Positions 24,921 to 34,625 of a stretch of DNA of 64,000 nucleotides are shown here, piece by piece. The notes beneath the pieces were generated by a model. That model was not told the origin of the DNA and did no database searches. It worked only from the letters and a program-made list of their open reading frames with translations. Each line of letters begins with the position of its first letter. The stretch's first letter is position 1. Source of the DNA: an uncultured Paracoccaceae bacterium (lineage in GTDB: Bacteria; Pseudomonadota; Alphaproteobacteria; Rhodobacterales; Rhodobacteraceae). The stretch is from positions 62,001 to 126,000 of the forward strand of contig CANLDA010000001.1 in NCBI GenBank assembly GCA_947489325.1. Reading direction: 5' to 3'. Made by a program: the position numbers and the translations under genes.

Positions 24921-26705
24921 ATGGACGATCAGAACAAGAATCTCATCCTCGCAATGGTGCTCAGCGCAGCTGTGCTGGCCGTCTGGCTGATTTTCTTCCC
25001 CCCACCGGAGCCCCTGCCCACTGAAGATCCAAACGCGGTTGCCACAGTAACCGATGAGATCACGACCCCGGTTGCCGCGCCGACTGTTGACACGGAAAAC
25101 GCTCCCGCCGACGACCTTGAGACGGCTATTGATGCGCCCCGCATCGATATCGCCACCCATCGTCTGAGTGGTTCTATCTCGCTTCAGGGTGGACGGATCG
25201 ACGATTTGCACCTGACCGATTACCGCGAGACACTTGATGAAGACTCGCCAACTGTTACTTTACTCTCTCCTGTTGGTGACAACGGCGCCTTCTATGCGCT
25301 CTATGGCTGGGCAGCGGGTAAGGGTTTGACGTCAGATCAGGTTCCAGCGGCCAACACCATCTGGTCAGTTGAAAGCGGCGCAACACTCACAGCTGACACA
25401 CCTGTGATCCTTAAATGGGACAATGGCGCGGGCTTGACCTTCCGCCGTGAAGTCTCTGTCGATGAGAATTACATGTTCTCAGTGGTGCAAATGGTCGAAA
25501 ACACCGGAGCATCCACAGTCTCCCTCGCGCCCTATGGTATTTTGGCACGTCACGGTGAACCCGAAGACCTCAAGAATTTTTTCATCTTGCACGAAGGCGC
25601 CATCGACATGGTGGATGGGGAACTCACCGAGACCGACTATGACGACATTACTCCTGCCAATGAATACCAAGAACAAGAAATCACTGAAAGTGGCTGGACC
25701 GGATTTACAGACCATTATTGGATGACCACGCTGATCCCTGGCAAGGCAGGTTTTAAACTGTCCACCTTGCAAGACACAAAGCGCAACATTTTCCAAAGCA
25801 CCATCAAAGGGGAAACCCTGACACTGGCCCCAGGAAGCAGCGCCACCAGTGAAAGCCGTTTATTTGCTGGCGCAAAGGAATGGGCCACCATCAAAGAGTA
25901 TGAAGAACAGGCTGGCGTCTCTAAATTTGTCGATAGCATCGACTGGGGGTGGTTCTTCTTCTTTACCAAACCTATTTTTGCGTTGCTGCACTGGCTGAAT
26001 GGCATCATCGGCAATATGGGTTGGGCCATTATCGCCTTGACGTTCATCATCAAACTTCTTGTGTTCCCGCTCGCCTATAAATCCTATGCCTCTATGGCCA
26101 AAATGAAAGAGCTTCAGCCAGAGATGGAGAAGCTTAAGGAAAAAGCAGGCGATGACCGTCAGAAGCTCCAACAAGAGATGATGGCGCTGTACAAGAAAGA
26201 AAAGGTCAATCCAGCCTCTGGCTGTTTGCCAATCCTGATCCAGATCCCGATCTTCTTTTCGCTCTACAAGGTGATCTTTGTAACGCTGGAATTGCGCCAT
26301 GCACCTTGGCTCGGCTGGATTAACGATTTGTCGGCCCCTGATCCATCATCGATCTTGAACCTTTTTGGCCTGTTGCCTTTCTCAACACCAGAGCCGGGCT
26401 CCATCCTGTTCATCCTATCGCTGGGCGTATTGCCAATCATTTTGGGCATTTCCATGTGGATGCAGCAAAAGCTGAATCCCGCCCCTACAGACCCAACTCA
26501 AAAAATGATCTTTGCCTGGATGCCATGGGTGTTCATGTTCATGCTTGGCAGCTTTGCCAGCGGGCTTGTGATCTACTGGATCGCAAACAACACCATCACG
26601 TTTACACAGCAATACCTGATCATGCGCAGCCACGGGTATCGCCCCGACGTGTTTGGCAACATCATGTCCAGCTTTAAACGTGGAAGTAAGGCAGACGAGA
26701 AATGA
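24921..26705 (+). CDS. yidC: Membrane protein insertase YidC, 594 aa
   Basis: Starts MDDQNKNLILAMVLSAAVL, the typical N-terminal anchor; then a large periplasmic P1 domain (about 40-330), and five helices with the conserved NMGWAIIALTFIIKLLVFPL, KMKELQPEMEKLKEKAGDD and GCLPILIQIPIFFSLYKV blocks, including the positive groove arginine/lysine region. It inserts and folds inner-membrane proteins alone or with SecYEG. The ATG at 24921 matches the family start; an upstream ATG at 24894 adds nine unrelated residues. The stop overlaps the MOSC gene. Confidence 0.95.
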   Translation: MDDQNKNLILAMVLSAAVLAVWLIFFPPPEPLPTEDPNAVATVTDEITTPVAAPTVDTENAPADDLETAIDAPRIDIATHRLSGSISLQGGRIDDLHLTDYRETLDEDSPTVTLLSPVGDNGAFYALYGWAAGKGLTSDQVPAANTIWSVESGATLTADTPVILKWDNGAGLTFRREVSVDENYMFSVVQMVENTGASTVSLAPYGILARHGEPEDLKNFFILHEGAIDMVDGELTETDYDDITPANEYQEQEITESGWTGFTDHYWMTTLIPGKAGFKLSTLQDTKRNIFQSTIKGETLTLAPGSSATSESRLFAGAKEWATIKEYEEQAGVSKFVDSIDWGWFFFFTKPIFALLHWLNGIIGNMGWAIIALTFIIKLLVFPLAYKSYASMAKMKELQPEMEKLKEKAGDDRQKLQQEMMALYKKEKVNPASGCLPILIQIPIFFSLYKVIFVTLELRHAPWLGWINDLSAPDPSSILNLFGLLPFSTPEPGSILFILSLGVLPIILGISMWMQQKLNPAPTDPTQKMIFAWMPWVFMFMLGSFASGLVIYWIANNTITFTQQYLIMRSHGYRPDVFGNIMSSFKRGSKADEK

Positions 26706-27448
26706 CCATCACTGTCGCAGCCCTTTGGCGCCATCCCATCAAATCGCATGGTCGCGAGTCCCTGTCTACGGTCAGCTTGACCAAGGGACAAACCATGCCT
26801 TGGGATCGGCGTTGGGCTGTTGCACATGAAGGTGCTAAGAGCGATGGGTCGGAATGGGCCCATTGCATCAACTATTCTCGTGGCGCAAAAGTTCCTGCGT
26901 TGATGGCTATCAATGCCAAAGTGGACGAGGTTGCTGGGACAGTGTCTCTATCCCACCCCTTACGTGATACAATTACGATTGATCCTGACGCGCAAGCGGA
27001 TCAATTTCTTGAGTGGATCAAACCGCTTATGCCCGAAGGGCGTCATCAGTCAGTCGCCATTCATCGTGTGCCTGACCGCGGTATGACCGACACACCTTTC
27101 CCCTCAATTAGCTTGATCAACCTGAACTCCAACCAATCGGTTGCGGATGAGCTTGCACAACAGATTGATCCACGCCGTTGGCGGTGTAACGTGCATTTTT
27201 CAGGGGCACCCGCGTGGGATGAATTACAGTGGCTGGGCAAACAGATACGCATCGGAACATGTGAACTGATTGTACGCGAGCCTATCATACGATGCCTTGC
27301 AACCACCGCAAATCCAGATACGGGTGAACGGGATGCCGATACGCTGGCAGCACTCAAGCGCATCGGAAATCATCAGAATTTCGGCATCTACGCCGAAGTT
27401 CTTCAAAGCGGCGACATCACTGTTGGCGATGAAATTCAGGTAAACTAA
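26702..27448 (+). CDS. MOSC-domain protein, 248 aa
   Basis: N-terminal MOSC-type beta-barrel (LWRHPIKSHGRESLSTV, the signature start) and a MOSC domain whose core RWRCNVHF, W-x-E/D...GTCELIVREPIIRC-x-AT contains the conserved cysteine. MOSC proteins carry sulfur or act with the molybdenum cofactor, like YiiM or mARC; the substrate is unknown. It overlaps yidC by 4 bp (ATGA) and engB by 1 bp, so it is embedded in the yidC operon. Confidence 0.85.
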   Translation: MTITVAALWRHPIKSHGRESLSTVSLTKGQTMPWDRRWAVAHEGAKSDGSEWAHCINYSRGAKVPALMAINAKVDEVAGTVSLSHPLRDTITIDPDAQADQFLEWIKPLMPEGRHQSVAIHRVPDRGMTDTPFPSISLINLNSNQSVADELAQQIDPRRWRCNVHFSGAPAWDELQWLGKQIRIGTCELIVREPIIRCLATTANPDTGERDADTLAALKRIGNHQNFGIYAEVLQSGDITVGDEIQVN

Positions 27449-28101
27449 TGCAGCTTCAATTCCCTTTCGCCCCAGAACCAGATGACGCCACACGTGAGTT
27501 GGGTCGTAAACTCTTTTCTGGCAGCAATTCTGACTTTCTCAAAGGCGTCGTGGCCATGTCTGGCCTGCCCGGGGACGATCGGATCGAAGTATGCTTTGCC
27601 GGACGATCAAATGTCGGGAAATCCAGCCTGATCAACGCATTGACAGATCGTAAAGCACTTGCACGGGCGTCCAACACCCCCGGACGAACGCAAGAGATCA
27701 ACTTTTTTACTCTGACTGAAAGCCATTACCTTGTCGATTTGCCCGGTTACGGGTTTGCCAACGCCCCACTAGCCGTTGTTGAAAAATGGCAGCGTCTGCT
27801 CAAACAGTATTTGTCAGGTCGCAGCAATTTACGCCGCGCATTTGTGCTGGTCGACAGTCGCCACGGCGTCAAAGCTGTGGACGAGGAAATCATGTCCCTT
27901 CTAGACAGCGCAGCCGTAACATTTCAGGTTGTCCTAACCAAAGCAGACAAAGTCAAAGAGAAAGACCGAGCACCCGTCTTGGCTCAAGTGCGCGAAACAC
28001 TCACCAAACACCCCGCTGCGTTTCCAGAGATTGTGCTAACCTCTAGTGAAAAAGGCGATGGCTTGCCCACGCTGCGTTCGATCATCGCTACGCTTGTGTA
28101 A
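27448..28101 (+). CDS. engB: Ribosome-biogenesis GTPase EngB (YihA/YsxC), 217 aa
   Basis: TRAFAC GTPase: G1 GRSNVGKSS (about residues 53-61), G2 threonine in NTPGRTQ, G3 DLPGYGFA, G4 TKADK. YihA/EngB is an essential assembly factor of the 50S subunit in many bacteria. Starts on the last base of the MOSC stop codon. Confidence 0.95.
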   Translation: MQLQFPFAPEPDDATRELGRKLFSGSNSDFLKGVVAMSGLPGDDRIEVCFAGRSNVGKSSLINALTDRKALARASNTPGRTQEINFFTLTESHYLVDLPGYGFANAPLAVVEKWQRLLKQYLSGRSNLRRAFVLVDSRHGVKAVDEEIMSLLDSAAVTFQVVLTKADKVKEKDRAPVLAQVRETLTKHPAAFPEIVLTSSEKGDGLPTLRSIIATLV

Positions 28102-28214
28102 CGGGATTGCCCACCTCAGGCACCCTTCGCCTTTGGGGAGGAACAGGACGAGGCCCAGGTGACATCTTGCGCGACAGCGCACCATTCGGAATAACGTCGA
28201 CAAAGGACGGAAGG

Positions 28215-29081
28215 ATGAAAAAGCAAGAAATGAACCGCGATTGGATCGCCACCGCGCGCACTCTCTCTCAGGCTCTGCCGTATTTGCAACGCTATACTGG
28301 CGCTATTGTCGTGATCAAACTTGGCGGTCACGCCATGGGCAGCGACGAAGCAATGGAAGAATTCGCACGCGATGTTGTGTTGATGCAGATGGTCGGCATC
28401 CACCCCATTGTCGTGCATGGCGGTGGTCCAATGATCAATGCAATGTTGGACAAACTGGACATAAAATCCGAATTCGTCAACGGTAAGCGCGTCACCGATG
28501 CGGCCACTGTCGAAGTTGTTGAAATGGTTCTTTCCGGCCGCGTTAACAAACGCATCGTGCAAGCCATCAACCGCCAGGGTGGCAAAGCCGTAGGGTTGTC
28601 CGGGAAAGATGCAAACCTGATGGTGTGCGATCAAACCAACCCAGATTTGGGATTTGTCGGGACACCCACAGATGTGAACCCTGAATTGTTGCGCGACCTA
28701 TTTGCGAATAACACCATACCAGTTGTTGCGCCTTTGGGCGCGGGTCGCGATGGCGAAACCTTCAATATCAATGGTGATACGGCGGCTGGTGCTATTGCTG
28801 CCTCTTTGGACGCAGATCGCCTTTTGTTATTAACTGACGTCGCTGGTGTGAAAAACGCAAGTGGCGATGTTATGACCGAACTGCGCGCACAGCAAATTCG
28901 AGAAATGACTGAAAGCGGTGTGATCGCTGGCGGCATGATCCCTAAGACGGAAACCGCCCTGAATGCCATTGAGAACGGCGTACGCGCGGTTGTTATCCTT
29001 GATGGACGCGCACCGAATGCCTGCTTGCTAGAGTTGTTCACCGAACACGGCGCCGGTTCCCTTATTCGGGGTGACACCTAA
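28215..29081 (+). CDS. argB: Acetylglutamate kinase, 288 aa
   Basis: Amino-acid-kinase fold: KLGGHAMG (about residues 35-42), VHGGGPMIN near 70, and the nucleotide-binding [12 protein letters not shown] near 206. It phosphorylates N-acetylglutamate, the second step of arginine synthesis. ATG 28215 is preceded by AAGG; the in-frame extension to 28107 lacks similarity. The N-terminal helix ([20 protein letters not shown] in outline) is of the kind found in arginine-inhibited hexameric enzymes. Separate from argD-argF at the other end of the window. Confidence 0.95.
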   Translation: MKKQEMNRDWIATARTLSQALPYLQRYTGAIVVIKLGGHAMGSDEAMEEFARDVVLMQMVGIHPIVVHGGGPMINAMLDKLDIKSEFVNGKRVTDAATVEVVEMVLSGRVNKRIVQAINRQGGKAVGLSGKDANLMVCDQTNPDLGFVGTPTDVNPELLRDLFANNTIPVVAPLGAGRDGETFNINGDTAAGAIAASLDADRLLLLTDVAGVKNASGDVMTELRAQQIREMTESGVIAGGMIPKTETALNAIENGVRAVVILDGRAPNACLLELFTEHGAGSLIRGDT

Positions 29082-29083
29082 CG

Positions 29084-29152
29084 CTCATCCGTCCCTGTGG
29101 TCCGTCTTCGCTGTTATCTCATAAACGAAGACGGACCACAGGGACGGATGAG
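29084..29152. repeat. Perfect 27-bp inverted repeat immediately after argB
   Basis: The left arm (29084-29110) starts CTCATCCGTCCCTGTGGTCC and the right arm (29126-29152) is its exact reverse complement; the loop is 15 nt. It starts 3 bp after the argB stop. There is no T run, so it is not a classic intrinsic terminator on either strand, though such a stem would block 3' exonucleases. The arms do not resemble gene sequence in the neighbourhood. Confidence 0.9.
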
Positions 29153-29215
29153 TAGCCATGTATTCTTGATCGTTGACAGATTGACAGTGCTCCAATCGCT
29201 CCTAATGTGAGCAGC

Positions 29216-30007
29216 ATGGAAAACGAAACCCTGATCCGCCTATCAATATTTATCGGCTTGTTTGCGCTTTTCGCTACCATTGAGGCCATCGTCCCGCGTC
29301 GCCAAAGAACCCAACCTCGACACACCCGTTGGCTGACAAACTGGGGTATGACTATTGTCAACACAGCAACGCTGCGGCTGTTGGCCGTTTTGCTGCCGTT
29401 GCTCGCTGTTGGTACTGCGATAGATGCTAATGCGCACGGTTGGGGCATATTGAACCATTTGAACTGGCCTATATGGCTTGAAACATTTCTCGCGGTTCTC
29501 TTCTTTGATTTCGCCATCTGGGCGCAACACCTCATAACCCACAAGGTTCCTTTGCTATGGCGTCTTCACAGGGTTCACCACGCAGACCGCGACATCGACG
29601 TAACAACGGCCATTCGCTTTCACCCCATCGAAATCGCATTCTCTATGCTGTTGAAAATTGGGCTGGTTTACCTAGTGGGGCCCTCAGCCTTCGCGATCAT
29701 CTTGTTTGAGATCATCCTGAATGGAACAGCCATGTTCAACCACGCCAACATGCGTCTTCCGCTGGCATTGGATCACGTATTGCGGAAATTTCTGGTGACA
29801 CCGGACATGCATCGTGTGCATCATTCTGACAAACGAAGTGAACACGACAGCAACTATGGGTTTGCGTTGTCAATTTGGGATCGGCTGTTTGGCACGTATA
29901 TCGCACAACCCAAAGCAGGACATGATGACATGACCATTGGTTTGCAATGGCAAGATACGCGCCCGTCCAAACTGGGATGGAGCCTTTGGCTCCCCTTCCG
30001 AAAATGA
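29216..30007 (+). CDS. Sterol-desaturase / fatty-acid-hydroxylase family membrane protein, 263 aa
   Basis: Four or so membrane helices with the eight-histidine metal motif: HLITH near 109, HRVHH near 121, a later HANMR, and HRVHHSDKRSEHD near 206, which hold a di-iron centre. The family hydroxylates or desaturates lipids, carotenoids and sterol-like molecules at the membrane; substrate unknown. ATG 29216 was chosen; a GTG nine bases upstream is possible. Its stop overlaps the start of the Fe-S protein (ATGA). Confidence 0.85.
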   Translation: MENETLIRLSIFIGLFALFATIEAIVPRRQRTQPRHTRWLTNWGMTIVNTATLRLLAVLLPLLAVGTAIDANAHGWGILNHLNWPIWLETFLAVLFFDFAIWAQHLITHKVPLLWRLHRVHHADRDIDVTTAIRFHPIEIAFSMLLKIGLVYLVGPSAFAIILFEIILNGTAMFNHANMRLPLALDHVLRKFLVTPDMHRVHHSDKRSEHDSNYGFALSIWDRLFGTYIAQPKAGHDDMTIGLQWQDTRPSKLGWSLWLPFRK

Positions 30008-30657
30008 TCTATTCGGATATAGAACAAGCCGCGCAGGCGCGACAACTGACCATTCTTGGGGTCTTGCACCCTGCCCCGTCTGATCTGCTGCCTGTTGGCA
30101 CTCAGACGCTTGTGTTGTTTGGACCAAACGAACCGGATTTCTGGCCGCATTTCATAACAGAGCCAGAGTATAATGATGACCTCCCCGATCCAATGGATCG
30201 CTGGTCCAAGCGTATGGTGACTGATTTGGCAACGATCATGGATGGGCAGGCCTTCTTTCCATCCGATGGGCCACCCTATCCACCGTTTTTCCAATGGGCC
30301 TTGCAAAGCGGACAGTGCTTTCAATCGCCCATTCAATTGTTGGTGCATGATCGCGTTGGAATGTTTATCTCTTTTCGAGGTGCCATAGCATTATCACAAC
30401 GCATTTTGCTGCCCTCTGGACCCCTTTCGCCTTGTTTGACCTGTAAGGATACACCTTGTGCCTTTAGCTGCCCTGTAGATGCTTTTGGCAACGGTCACTA
30501 TGATGTGCCCGCCTGCAAGTCACATATCTCCACGGATGAAGGACGAGAATGCGTAAGTCACGGCTGCATTGCACGCCGCCGATGCCCTGTATCCGAAAAA
30601 CATCCTCGGGTCGCGGCACAGTCAGAATTTCATATGCGAGCATTTCTTGACCCATGA
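30004..30657 (+). CDS. Cysteine-rich 4Fe-4S-type protein of unknown function, 217 aa
   Basis: The C-terminal third has a ferredoxin-like cluster motif, CLTCKDTPCAFSCPVDAF (Cys144, 147, 152, 156), plus Cys171, 183, 188 and 194 in a second group, enough for one or two Fe-S clusters. The N-terminal two thirds (PDFWPHF, DPMDRWSKRMV, GQAFFPSDGPPYPPFFQWA) show a region seen in small ferredoxin-like proteins related to epoxyqueuosine reductase; I cannot name a function. The ATG 30004 overlaps the desaturase stop, and its own end overlaps the SixA-like gene, so the three are surely co-translated. Confidence 0.75.
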   Translation: MIYSDIEQAAQARQLTILGVLHPAPSDLLPVGTQTLVLFGPNEPDFWPHFITEPEYNDDLPDPMDRWSKRMVTDLATIMDGQAFFPSDGPPYPPFFQWALQSGQCFQSPIQLLVHDRVGMFISFRGAIALSQRILLPSGPLSPCLTCKDTPCAFSCPVDAFGNGHYDVPACKSHISTDEGRECVSHGCIARRRCPVSEKHPRVAAQSEFHMRAFLDP

Positions 30658-31145
30658 CCTTAACGTTAATTCTGACACGTCATGCTAAATCAAGCTGGTC
30701 ACATACCGGGCCGGATCACACGCGCCGCTTAAACGCTCGTGGTCGCGCATCTGCCCCGCTGATCGCAAAATGGCTACGAGATCAGAGGTTTGTGCCTGAT
30801 CAGATCATCAGTTCAAACGCCACGCGAACAGGAGAAACAATCGAGTGCATGAATTTGGGGGTTAGCCCCACACTCACACGCGACCTCTATCTGGCTGAGG
30901 CTAAAACTATGCTGGGTGTATTACGTCAGGCCACGGGTCTCTGCACTATGATGGTGGGCCATAACCCCGGCATTGCAGAATTTGCAGAACGGTTGGTGAC
31001 AGTACATCCTGCACATCCGCGCTTTTTTGACTATCCCACTTGTGCCACCACTGTGATGACGTTTCCGATCAATCACTGGAAAAATGTTTCTTTTGGTATT
31101 GGCCAAGTTGAGACATTTATGATTCCCCGAGACTTGGCGGAATGA
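30654..31145 (+). CDS. SixA-like histidine phosphatase, 163 aa
   Basis: RHAK at 9-12 with catalytic His10, the arginine of the second motif in SSNATRTGET, and the C-terminal MVGHNPGI histidine: a short histidine-phosphatase fold of the SixA type, which dephosphorylates phosphohistidine. It starts 4 bp inside the Fe-S gene. The partner protein is unknown. Confidence 0.85.
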   Translation: MTLTLILTRHAKSSWSHTGPDHTRRLNARGRASAPLIAKWLRDQRFVPDQIISSNATRTGETIECMNLGVSPTLTRDLYLAEAKTMLGVLRQATGLCTMMVGHNPGIAEFAERLVTVHPAHPRFFDYPTCATTVMTFPINHWKNVSFGIGQVETFMIPRDLAE

Positions 31146-31172
31146 AAAAAGGCGGGGAAAACCCCGCCTTTT
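31146..31172. terminator. Bidirectional terminator
   Basis: AAGGCGGGG-AAAA-CCCCGCCTT with A6 before and TTTT after; it lies between the SixA-like gene and the convergent bztD gene and can end transcription from both sides. Confidence 0.88.
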
Positions 31173-31192
31173 CTGAGTATCAAACAAGGGTA

Positions 31193-31963
31193 TCAGTGAC
31201 CGAGGATTTGGCTGAGGAACAGCTTGGTTCGATCACTTTGCGGATTATTGAAGAACTCTTCTGGTTCGTTCTGTTCCACAATTTGTCCTGCATCCATAAA
31301 AATCACGCGGTTGGCCACCTGACGGGCAAAACCCATCTCGTGGGTGACGCACAGCATGGTCATCCCTTCCTCGGCCAACTCAATCATGGTGTCGAGCACC
31401 TCTTTGATCATTTCAGGATCAAGTGCTGATGTGGGTTCGTCAAACAGCATGATCCGTGGCTTCATGCACAAGGACCGCGCAATTGCCACACGCTGTTGCT
31501 GACCACCAGACAACTGACCGGGATATTTATTCGCCTGATCCGGGATCTTCACCTTTTCAAGGAAATGCATCGCCGTTTCTTCAGCTTCTTTCTTGGGCGT
31601 TTTACGCACCCAGATCGGGGCCAACGTACAGTTTTCCAAAATGGTCAGATGTGGAAACAGGTTAAAGTGCTGAAAGCACATCCCCACTTCGGACCTGATT
31701 TTATCGATGTTTTTAAGGTCCGAAGACAACAAAGTACCATCCACTTCGATGGAGCCTTGCTGATGTTCCTCAAGCGCATTGATACAACGAATGAGCGTCG
31801 ATTTACCGGACCCAGATGGGCCACAGATAACAATGCGTTCGCCACGATTTACTGTCAGGTCAATATCACGAAGTACATGAAACGAACCGTACCATTTGTT
31901 CATCTTAGCGATAGTGATTGCGATCTCGTCAGAGACCATCATTTGTGATGCTTGTTCAGCCAT
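31193..31963 (-). CDS. bztD: General L-amino-acid ABC transporter ATP-binding protein, 256 aa
   Basis: Walker [11 protein letters not shown] (about residues 51-60), Q-loop, signature [12 protein letters not shown] near 150, Walker [13 protein letters not shown] near 173 and switch histidine in CVTHEMG. Closest to GlnQ/AapP/BztD of glutamate-glutamine-aspartate-asparagine importers. It is the last gene of a complete bztABCD operon. Confidence 0.92.
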   Translation of the reverse strand: MAEQASQMMVSDEIAITIAKMNKWYGSFHVLRDIDLTVNRGERIVICGPSGSGKSTLIRCINALEEHQQGSIEVDGTLLSSDLKNIDKIRSEVGMCFQHFNLFPHLTILENCTLAPIWVRKTPKKEAEETAMHFLEKVKIPDQANKYPGQLSGGQQQRVAIARSLCMKPRIMLFDEPTSALDPEMIKEVLDTMIELAEEGMTMLCVTHEMGFARQVANRVIFMDAGQIVEQNEPEEFFNNPQSDRTKLFLSQILGH

Positions 31964-31978
31964 TGGTCAGGCCTCCTA

Positions 31979-33277
31979 TTAGCGGTGGTCGGTCGCAAGG
32001 CGACGTTCGAGCCATTGTGAGTATTGCGAGATGCCGTAGCAGACGACAAAGAAGAGCAGAGCGGCAAAGCCCAGCAGTTCCCAATAAACGCCATTCCATT
32101 CCGTCGAGGCCAGAATTGGGCCACGGATCATGCCGACAAGATCGAACATGGAAATCACAGAAACAAGCGTGGTGTCTTTGAACAGACCCACGGCCACGTT
32201 TACAATTCCTGGAATAGAGATTTTCAGCGCTTGCGGCAGGATGATCAGGCGCGTTGCCTGTGCATAATCCAAACCAAGGCTGTCTGCGCCTTCAAACTGT
32301 CCCTTCGGAAGCGCCGCAAGGCCACCCCGGATCACTTCGGCAATATAGGCCGCAGAGAACATGGTGATCATGATCACCACGCGCAGGAACAAATCCACCG
32401 TAGATTCTGGTGGGAAGAAATACGACAACATCACCGATGCAACGAACAACAAGGTAATCAACGGCACGCCGCGAATAAACTCGATGAACACCACACATAT
32501 CACTTTGATCAAAGGCATGGACGATTGCCGTCCAAGCGCCAAGGCAATCCCGATGGGAACTGACAAAGACACACAGGTCACACCCAGCATCATGTTCAGC
32601 ATAAAGCCACCCAAGTCGCGACTTGGTACTGCGCCCAACATTGCGTTGTCTGATGCACCTTCAGGGATCAAAAAGCCCCCAACCCACCAAACCACGATGG
32701 CTGCGCCAATCCCGCCAAAGAAACCTGCAGCAAAACTGCCTGTAACCAAACGCTTGTAAACCATGGCACCGGCCACAACCCCGACAAATGCAAGGATCGG
32801 CACCAGGATTGTGCCACCCCAGATCAGCCAGAAGGCAAGAAACGGGTACACAGCAGTGAAGGCCAACAACTTGCGCGGAAGATCAAAGAACAAAACCGGA
32901 GCGCCAGCAACAGCCAACAACACCAAAGCCAAGGTAGGGCGCCAGTAAAATTCTGCAGGATATTTGAACCCAAACAGCAATTGATTCCAACGTTCTGTCA
33001 AAACTGAGAAACAGGCACCGGTTGAGCCATCCAATATCTCACGACATGCAGCGAGGCTATCTGTGGACCAGATACCATTCAACATCCATGGCAACGTCTT
33101 TGCCAAGATGAGATAGATAAAGAGCAACGCAAGCACCGTAAGGATGCTGTTTGCTGGAGTGGCAAACAGATTCTCCCGCATCCATTTGACAGGACCAGAT
33201 GCCGTAAACGGCGGCTCCCTTTCGGGAATTGTTTCTGTGCGCACAAAGGCGACAGAGTTTTCATGTGTATCTGACAT
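31979..33277 (-). CDS. bztC: General L-amino-acid ABC transporter permease, 432 aa
   Basis: Long permease with an N-terminal cytosolic piece and about eight membrane helices; the EAA motif region ADSLGLDYAQATRLIILPQALKISIPGI and the preceding AAYIAEVIRGGLAALPKGQ are typical of amino-acid permeases. The size and extended N-terminal half match AapM/BztC. Three-base gap to bztB and 15 bp to bztD. Confidence 0.92.
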   Translation of the reverse strand: MSDTHENSVAFVRTETIPEREPPFTASGPVKWMRENLFATPANSILTVLALLFIYLILAKTLPWMLNGIWSTDSLAACREILDGSTGACFSVLTERWNQLLFGFKYPAEFYWRPTLALVLLAVAGAPVLFFDLPRKLLAFTAVYPFLAFWLIWGGTILVPILAFVGVVAGAMVYKRLVTGSFAAGFFGGIGAAIVVWWVGGFLIPEGASDNAMLGAVPSRDLGGFMLNMMLGVTCVSLSVPIGIALALGRQSSMPLIKVICVVFIEFIRGVPLITLLFVASVMLSYFFPPESTVDLFLRVVIMITMFSAAYIAEVIRGGLAALPKGQFEGADSLGLDYAQATRLIILPQALKISIPGIVNVAVGLFKDTTLVSVISMFDLVGMIRGPILASTEWNGVYWELLGFAALLFFVVCYGISQYSQWLERRLATDHR

Positions 33278-33280
33278 GGC

Positions 33281-34495
33281 TCAGCGCTCCTTCAGCTTAA
33301 CAGAATTGTTGTAGATGTTCATGATGAACGAAATCGACAGCGAGATCGTAAGGTAGAACAGCATCAACAATACAACGCATTCAATCGCGCGGCCTGTCTG
33401 GTTCAGCGTAATGCCACCAAGGGTCGCCGTAACATCCGCATACCCCACCGCAATCGCCAGAGACGAGTTTTTGGTGATGTTAAGGTATTGAGAGATCAGT
33501 GGCGGAATGATGACACGCAACGCCTGCGGCAAAACCACAAGGTTCATAATCCGTCCGGGACGCAGTCCCAATGCACCTGCCGCTTCGGTTTGACCCTTGG
33601 ATACCGCCTGAATACCGGCCCGTACGTTTTCAGCGATGAATGCCCCCGTATAGACTGACAAAGCGATCCAAAGAGCAATGAGTGGGCCGCCTATCTTGAT
33701 TCCGCCCTTAAAGTTGAATCCTTTGAGCTCTGGAATATCCAATCCAATCGGTTGCCCCATGATAAAGAACATCACAATTGATGGAACAAAGAATATTGCC
33801 AGACTTGGCCATCCCATTGGCAGCAAACGCCCAGTGGAATAAAGCAAATTCTTTGCATAACGGCGATAGGCAAATACACCAATGAGGGAGGCGATAAAGG
33901 TTATAACGACCATCATAGAGCCCGGTCCCCAAACCGGCGCGGGAATGTAAATCCCCCGGTTTGTAAAGGCAAACGATCCTAGCACCATAGATGCCGTGGC
34001 ACCGTCACCGCGAAACTCTCTTGGTCCAGGCAATACCGCAATCATGATGGTGAAAATGATCACGATCCAGATTAGAACCGGAATGTTGCGGAAAATCTCG
34101 ACGTAAACCGCCATGAGTTTGGACACGAGCCAGTTTTTCGACAAACGCAAAACGCCTGCGATCACACCTAAAACAGTCGCCGTCACACAGGCCAAAAAGG
34201 CCACAAGCAGCGTGTTCAAGATGCCAACAATCGCTGCACGTGCGTTTGAGGATTGGCTATCGTATTCGATCAAGCGTTGGTTGATATCATATCCGGCAGG
34301 TGCATCAAGAAAATCATAAGCAATGTTCAAACCAGCCGCAGAGAGGTTGGTAAGAAGATTGTTTCCCAAATATGCAAAAGCCACGATCAGTACTAGCAAC
34401 GCGATCGCCTGGAAAGTGTAGGAACGATATCGTGTATCGTTCAACAACATCGACAGGCGGAACGACGCCCTAGGAGGGTCGGTCATTGTCGTCAT
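33281..34495 (-). CDS. bztB: General L-amino-acid ABC transporter permease, 404 aa
   Basis: Partner permease of BztC (AapQ/BztB type), with a large periplasmic loop after the first helix and the EAA region AAGALGLRPGRIMNLVVLPQALRVIIPPL. ATG 34495 begins MTTMTDPPRAS; a second ATG at 34486 is possible. Confidence 0.92.
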   Translation of the reverse strand: MTTMTDPPRASFRLSMLLNDTRYRSYTFQAIALLVLIVAFAYLGNNLLTNLSAAGLNIAYDFLDAPAGYDINQRLIEYDSQSSNARAAIVGILNTLLVAFLACVTATVLGVIAGVLRLSKNWLVSKLMAVYVEIFRNIPVLIWIVIIFTIMIAVLPGPREFRGDGATASMVLGSFAFTNRGIYIPAPVWGPGSMMVVITFIASLIGVFAYRRYAKNLLYSTGRLLPMGWPSLAIFFVPSIVMFFIMGQPIGLDIPELKGFNFKGGIKIGGPLIALWIALSVYTGAFIAENVRAGIQAVSKGQTEAAGALGLRPGRIMNLVVLPQALRVIIPPLISQYLNITKNSSLAIAVGYADVTATLGGITLNQTGRAIECVVLLMLFYLTISLSISFIMNIYNNSVKLKER

Positions 34496-34532
34496 TGAAA
34501 TGTTCCCCGTAAAGCCGGCTTTGTTTTTGTTC

Positions 34533-34613
34533 GGGCGCTTTTGCGCCTCATTTGCCGGGTTTTAGTAGTGTCGTCACAAAATGCGAAGGGCGCAGACCAT
34601 AGTTTGCGCCCTT
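34533..34613 (-). promoter_or_regulatory. Two hairpins in the bztA-bztB gap
   Basis: On the minus strand, after bztA, AAGGGCGCA/TGCGCCCTT (34586-34613) and then GGCGC-TTTT-GCGCC (34533-34546) form stems in the 130-bp gap. Such structures downstream of binding-protein genes usually stabilise or partially terminate the message so that more binding protein than permease is made. That they do so here is inference. Confidence 0.6.
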
Positions 34614-34625
34614 GCGTTGTTGTTC

